From: Methanobrevibacter filiformis
GTDB lineage: Archaea; Methanobacteriota; Methanobacteria; Methanobacteriales; Methanobacteriaceae
Direction of reading: 5' to 3'
Assembly: GCF_001639265.1 (NCBI RefSeq)
Contig: NZ_LWMT01000234.1
Span: 1-53,563, forward strand
Length of the DNA: 53,563 nucleotides
The notes under the pieces were generated by a model. The model was given only the letters and a program-made list of their open reading frames with translations, made no database searches and was not told where the DNA came from. Below are positions 49,653 through 53,563 of the stretch, piece after piece. The first letter of the stretch is position 1; every line of letters starts with the position of its first letter. A program made the translations under genes and the position numbers.

Positions 49653-49795
49653 AACAATAAACTAAATAATTAGTAATACCCACTACACATAACAATAAAC
49701 TAAATAATTAGTAATACCCACTACACATAACAATAAACTAAATAATTAGTAATACCCACTACACATAACAATAAACTAAATAATTAGTAATATTT
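49653..49795. repeat. 38-bp tandem repeat, about 3.8 copies
   Basis: The unit beginning aacaataaactaaataatta starts at 49653, 49691, 49729 and 49767, exactly 38 bp apart; the last lacks its end. It fills most of the xerA-murT spacer and ends about 35 bp before the murT start, so it may cover that gene's promoter. Confidence 0.9.
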
Positions 49796-49830
49796 AATCA
49801 ATTAAATAACAAAATAGATAGTTAGATAAT

Positions 49831-51201
49831 ATGAACAAACTAAGATTTACATTTTCTATTTTTATAGGAAAACTTGCTTTTTTAGGTTTAAAACTTTTAA
49901 AAAAGCAGGGCACTGCTCTTCCAGGAAAAATAGCACTGAAAATTTATCCAAATATCCTAAAATACATGGGAAATAAATGTGATAAAATAGTTATCATAAC
50001 TGGAACAAATGGTAAAACAACAACTAATAACTTAATAAACCATGTTTTAAGTGGAAAATACTCTGTTGTGTCTAATATTAAAGGATCTAATATGATACAA
50101 GGAGTTGTGACCCCATTTATAGTTGACAGTGCTAAAAGATATGACTGGGGCGTATTTGAAGTGGATGAAGGTTCAATTCCCATAGTTAGCCAATATATCA
50201 CTGCAGATTATATGATTTTGACTAATTTCTTCAGAGACCAATTAGACAGATATGGAGAAGTTGATAGTACTGTTAAACTTGTTAAAAGTGCTATAAAACC
50301 TGGAACTACCTTAATATTAAATGGAGACGATCCTCTTAATTCAAAATTTGAAGAATTACCTAATAAAAAGATATATTATGGAGTTCTTAAAAATAAACTA
50401 TCTAAATCAGAACTTAGTGTAGCTGAAGCCATATTTTGTAGTAAATGTGGGAATAGATTGGAGTATAACTATTTAAACTATGGAAATATTGGACATTATA
50501 AATGTAGAGAATGTGGTCTTGAAAGACCTAAATTAAAATATTATGTAAGTTCTGTTGATGTTGAAAGTAATAAATATAAGTTTACTGCTAATTCCCTGAC
50601 TGAAAAAAATTCAAAATTTGTTTTCAGATACTTAGGACTTTATAATATTTATAATTGCATTGCAGCCATTGCATTTTCTTATGAAAATGGTCTTAAATAT
50701 GATTATGTTAAAAATAAACTTGAAAACTTTGATTATAAGCTTGGAAGAATGGAAACCATCAAGTTTAAAACAAAAGATGTTATATTAATATTATCTAAAA
50801 ATCCTGTAGGACTTAGTGAAGTTTTATCAACAATTGGCTATGACACCAACAAAAAGTCTGTAATGTTTGTTTTAAATGATGCAAGTGCTGATGGGAAGGA
50901 TATTTCATGGATCTGGGATGCAGACATGGAACAAATAGCTAATATTAACACAATAAACAAATTCTATGCATCAGGACATCGTAGTGAAGAGGTTGCCCTT
51001 AGATTAAAATATGCTGGTTTTGATGAAGAAAAAATAAAAATTTATGAATCTACAAAGGAAAATAATATAAAAAATAGTATAAAAAATCTTTTAAAAGATG
51101 GAGAATCTAAAAGTTATGTTATTGGAACATTTACAGCTATGCCTGTTGCAAGGAACATTTTAATTAAAGAACAAACAAAAGAAAAAGAAAATTATAGCTA
51201 A
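49831..51201 (+). CDS. murT: MurT-like Mur ligase family protein
   Basis: Mur-ligase superfamily enzyme most like MurT, the subunit that with GatD amidates D-Glu in bacterial lipid II; in a pseudomurein methanogen it probably modifies or builds the wall peptide. 456 aa. Features: an N-terminal hydrophobic/basic segment (about 5-24), the ATP P-loop GTNGKTTT (58-65), the EVDEGS acidic motif (110-115), TNFFRDQLDRYGE (131-143), and a Cys4 zinc ribbon (C203, C206, C225, C228) inserted in the central domain, a hallmark of MurT. The C-terminal DUF1727-like domain begins near 310. No GatD-type amidotransferase follows, which is unusual. No clear ribosome binding site precedes the ATG. Confidence 0.85.
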   Translation: MNKLRFTFSIFIGKLAFLGLKLLKKQGTALPGKIALKIYPNILKYMGNKCDKIVIITGTNGKTTTNNLINHVLSGKYSVVSNIKGSNMIQGVVTPFIVDSAKRYDWGVFEVDEGSIPIVSQYITADYMILTNFFRDQLDRYGEVDSTVKLVKSAIKPGTTLILNGDDPLNSKFEELPNKKIYYGVLKNKLSKSELSVAEAIFCSKCGNRLEYNYLNYGNIGHYKCRECGLERPKLKYYVSSVDVESNKYKFTANSLTEKNSKFVFRYLGLYNIYNCIAAIAFSYENGLKYDYVKNKLENFDYKLGRMETIKFKTKDVILILSKNPVGLSEVLSTIGYDTNKKSVMFVLNDASADGKDISWIWDADMEQIANINTINKFYASGHRSEEVALRLKYAGFDEEKIKIYESTKENNIKNSIKNLLKDGESKSYVIGTFTAMPVARNILIKEQTKEKENYS

Positions 51202-51348
51202 TAAAAAACATCAAAAATTAGATACATAACAACACAATAAATAGCTATTTAAATAACTTATATTTAAAGAATATTGTTGAATAAAATTTAAAAAATATTA
51301 AAAATACCATATAAATTTACAATATTTTTAAAAAAAAATTGAAATCAA

Positions 51349-51364
51349 CGAAACATATAAATAC
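51349..51364 (+). promoter_or_regulatory. Promoter of RNA candidate 1
   Basis: CGAAACATATAAATAC combines a BRE-like cgaaa with a TATA box. It lies 24 bases before the conserved RNA core GTATACTTTGTAGTA, which is where archaeal transcription would start. Confidence 0.65.
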
Positions 51365-51377
51365 TAGAATCGATAAT

Positions 51378-51500
51378 GTATACTTTGTAGTATTTTGTAT
51401 ATACCATATGACCCCAAATATGAAATATGAATACTATGAGAACTGCTTGGTTCTCTTTTTGGTTTGTAGACATTCAACTATGACCTCTACAAACCATTAT
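51378..51500 (+). ncRNA. Candidate structured small RNA, copy 1
   Basis: About 120 nt downstream of a BRE/TATA. Conserved start GTATACTTTGTAGTA, then hairpin A: outer stem TAGTATT (51388-94) with AATACTA (51430-36), inner stem CATAT (51405-09) with ATATG (51418-22) around a GACCCC loop. Hairpin B: GAGAAC (51438-43) with GTTCTC (51450-55). Hairpin C: GGTTTGTAGA (51461-70) with TCTACAAACC (51486-95), followed by a U-rich stretch that could end transcription. Copy 2 keeps all three with compensatory changes. I recognise no known RNA family; it is not tRNA-like and lacks obvious C/D boxes. Confidence 0.6.
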
Positions 51501-51730
51501 TATTATTTTAAACTAATTAATTTTCATTATAAATAGACTATTCTTTATAAAAAATTATTTTCACTTTTTCTACTGATTTAAATTAATATGTAATTTTGAT
51601 CTAATATGTAATTTATCACCTTATTAATATTATCCAATAATTTGATATTATAAGAAGTATACATATATAGTATTCATTATCTAATATAATTCATTAAAAG
51701 TATCTAATTAGATCTACAAATAAAAGGTAA

Positions 51731-51740
51731 AATTTAAATA
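51731..51740 (+). promoter_or_regulatory. Promoter of RNA candidate 2
   Basis: AATTTAAATA, a TATA-like box that starts 24 bases before the second GTATACTTTGTAGTA core, the same spacing as in copy 1 (51354 to 51378). Confidence 0.55.
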
Positions 51741-51754
51741 GTATAATCTATATA

Positions 51755-51885
51755 GTATACTTTGTAGTACTTTGTATTATACCATATGACCCAATATGAT
51801 ATATGAATACTATACATAAGAACAATTATGTTCTAGCAATAGTTAGTTTGTAGCTATTATAGTTATGTATAGCTACAAACTATTA
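51755..51885 (+). ncRNA. Candidate structured small RNA, copy 2
   Basis: Same architecture as the copy 377 bp upstream. Hairpin A: inner stem CATAT (51783-87) with ATATG (51794-98), loop GACCCA; outer stem mostly kept. Hairpin B: AGAAC (51819-23) with GTTCT (51830-34). Hairpin C: AGTTTGTAGCT (51845-55) with AGCTACAAACT (51871-81), loop of 15 nt as in copy 1. Against copy 1, the outermost C pair changes from G-C to A-U and an inner pair from A-U to C-G, both keeping pairing, while loops differ. That pattern argues for a selected RNA structure. Function unknown. Confidence 0.6.
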
Positions 51886-51995
51886 TTTATCCAATAAACT
51901 AATACTGCACATACTTATTCTCTAAATAAACATTATTTTACTTTTAATATATATACTTTTCAATAATTTATTAATATAAATAGATAATTGTTAAT

Positions 51996-52088
51996 GAAAT
52001 TAGTGTACTAAATATAAATATTTTATAATAAATAAATATAGTTCATATACATAATAACAAAAATATTAAAATTTAGTACACTAATTTC
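51996..52088. repeat. Perfect 18-bp inverted repeat, 57-bp spacer
   Basis: GAAATTAGTGTACTAAAT (51996-52013) is the exact reverse complement of the sequence at 52071-52088. Partial pairing (aatatttt) may extend inward. It could be a large hairpin, the ends of a tiny mobile element, or a paired protein-binding site; nothing in the sequence decides. Confidence 0.85.
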
Positions 52089-52264
52089 AAAAATATTAAA
52101 CGATTAGGATAGAAAAGCTAAATTAGAAAATTATACATGTTTAAAAAATTAAAGATAAATAATAAGAGTTATGCTAATTTTATGCATAATTTGTATTGGT
52201 TTAGGAAGAATTGATTTTTAATAGATATTATTCATTTAGAATACTTGTTTTTTGAAATATAATG

Positions 52265-52301
52265 AAACTTAATTTATTAAGTTAGAAAATCTCTGATTTT
52301 C
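52265..52301. repeat. Dispersed palindromic repeat, inverted copy
   Basis: aaacttaatttattaagtt followed by agaaaatctctgattttc is the reverse complement of the copies at 27547 and 46436, with a one-base change in the hairpin loop. Confidence 0.7.
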
Positions 52302-52909
52302 TTAAACGCTTATTTCCAGAAGAACTTTAGAGAAATCTTTGATTTATTTTTTGAAATAGGTTTTGATGGTACTGTAAAAGGCAATGCTAAATTCAAGATA
52401 TTATTTGAATCACAATTTGTACTTATGTTTCTAGAATTTAATAATAAATATTATATGTAACCACATTACTCAAAAAGTGTGAAGTATAGTCATTTTTTTA
52501 ATTCTTAGAAAAATATGATAAAAATACACTTTAAATTGAATTTAAAGGTTTTTAGATGATGTTTCTGAAGATTTGAATTCACTACAGATGTTACAAAGAT
52601 TTGGTAATATACTATATTTGATTAGAATAGCTTAAAATCTATTTAAACTATTAATATTAATTAATATTATAATCTTATATTAAAATATATAATTATAACA
52701 TTTTAAAATTAGTAAATAGTTCATATTTATTCTTTAAAATTAAATTAGAGAATTGAAAAAATAATAAAAATTAAAATATTTAAAAAATAATTATTTTTGA
52801 TGAAATAGCTATAAAATAGCTATTAATATTAATTGAAATAAATATAAACTTGAATAATAGTGAATTAGGAAAATAAAAATTTTCCAATTCTCGATTTGTG
52901 TTTAAAGTA

Positions 52910-53143
52910 TTATTTTTTCTTTTTGGGATTGTATTTTAAAGTTGCTATTCCTTTCCTATTAGTTTTTGCTTTTCCCACATACTTTCCAGCAACATAAAAT
53001 TTAACATACTTCCCAACTAAAACATTACCTTTCTTATCAGCCAGTTTAGATTTTAATTGAACAGTTTTACCATACAATGTTTTTGCCTTATATATTTTAA
53101 TAATTGTTTTTTTAGCTTTAGCAGTGTATAGGAGATCTTCCAT
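52910..53143 (-). pseudogene. Orphan ALP C-terminal domain (remnant)
   Basis: The 77 codons (KTIIKIYKAKTLYGKTVQLK through KFYVAGKYVGKAKTNRKGIA to the KKKK end) match the last Ig-like domain of the ALP pseudogene at 34400 closely: KFYVAGKYVGK is identical. An in-frame TGA lies two codons before the ATG, and no signal peptide or helix domain is found upstream. It is therefore the tail of a deleted ALP gene, or a domain cassette left by recombination. An independent small protein is possible but unlikely, having no ribosome binding site that I can see. Confidence 0.75.
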
Positions 53144-53563
53144 AATTCATTGATTAGTTAATTGATACTTATTGGCTTATATTATGATGATGAAGTAATA
53201 TTAAGTTAAAATAAGGATTATTATTTAGTTTATTGGGTTTTAAGTGATTTATCTTTGTTGATTATTTTTTAGTAAAGTTTAATAATCTTTGTGTTGAAAT
53301 ATGACTTCATGCATTAATGACTTTAATAAACTTTTTTTTATTAAGTTTTTGTGCATTTATTATGAAATTTGTATTAATAAATTAGTGCTTTTGTATGAAT
53401 CATGTTTTGATAAATGGCATACTGACTAAGAGATACTTATTTAGACATGTATGGTTTTATACTATGTTTATTTATGTTTTTTCTAGTATATTGTGTCTTT
53501 TAGATTTCTTGTTCGTATTGTATTGTATATTGCATTTCTGATGTTTATTTCATTAGTTGCAGC
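53144..53563. other. Right end of window
   Basis: Mostly AT-rich, with no more ALP sequence upstream of the remnant. The last 81 bases are open on the minus strand (see the partial frame). Nothing else seen. Confidence 0.5.
53483..53563 (-). CDS. Possible 3' end of a gene entering from the right
   Basis: Twenty-six codons open to the window edge on the minus strand, ending in TAG: AATNEINIRNAIYNTIRTRN then LKDTIY. The amino acid mix is plausible for a coding C-terminus, but the stretch is short and I recognise no family. Confidence 0.2.
   Translation of the reverse strand, partial: AATNEINIRNAIYNTIRTRNLKDTIY

Larger units (their letters stand above)
51202..52909. other. Protein-gene-free region with RNA candidates
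   Basis: Holds two related structured RNA candidates (51378-51500, 51755-51885), an 18-bp inverted repeat (51996-52088) and one inverted copy of the dispersed repeat (52265-52301). A 65-codon frame at 51339-51536 overlaps the first RNA candidate and is not conserved in the second, so I reject it as a gene. The rest is AT-rich. Confidence 0.65.

Noticed and set aside
51339-51536. 65-codon plus-strand open frame
   Set aside because: Overlaps RNA candidate 1 and its promoter; the second copy does not keep this frame while keeping the RNA stems.

Overview
The window is very AT-rich archaeal DNA, most likely from a Methanobrevibacter-like member of the Methanobacteriaceae. The genus-level call rests on archaeal informational genes (TFB, Gar1, archaeal DnaG, XerA-type recombinase), a MurT-like Mur ligase in an archaeon (expected in pseudomurein-walled methanogens), and very large Asn/Thr/Ser-rich secreted adhesin-like proteins (ALPs). 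I cannot name the species.

Left three quarters (about 0.5-42.4 kb): a surface-protein island. From left to right it holds a giant minus-strand ALP frame (568-22410, 7280 aa), a 1488-aa minus-strand ALP (22814-27280), a VapBC toxin-antitoxin pair (28399-29102), a plus-strand 1183-aa secreted DUF11 protein (30510-34061), and a minus-strand ALP of about 2650 codons (34400-42350) broken by one inserted base and lacking a normal start codon. The ALPs share one plan: signal peptide, right-handed beta-helix built of about 22-residue GGAIYN/FxxN rungs, a conserved NFNWWG cap, DUF11 repeats, bacterial Ig-like repeats, then either a membrane anchor preceded by MKKTG[LI]P or a soluble Lys-rich Ig-like end. 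The giant frame is really two complete ALPs joined head to tail: residue 4375 ends a C-terminal anchor and residue 4376 begins a second signal peptide with its own ribosome binding site. One base in an A6 run decides whether they are fused or separate.

Right quarter (43.1-53.6 kb): ordinary housekeeping genes. gar1-tfb is a minus-strand pair overlapping by ATGA. An RraA-like protein follows on the minus strand. dnaG, xerA and a murT-like gene lie on the plus strand. After murT come 1.7 kb without protein genes that carry two copies of a structured RNA candidate, each with its own archaeal promoter at identical spacing and with compensatory base changes in a stem. An orphan ALP C-terminal domain (52910-53143) lies near the end.

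Intergenic DNA is rich in small repeats: tandem arrays of 93, 42, 31 and 38 bp, a dispersed palindromic repeat at several loci, a MITE-like 352-bp element with GGCTGTGCAA ends, and an 18-bp perfect inverted repeat. The palindrome AATAGCTATT is strikingly frequent. The most novel-looking items are the duplicated structured RNA, the homopolymer-controlled ALP fusion, and the conserved MKKTG[LI]P-TM-basic C-terminal signal.
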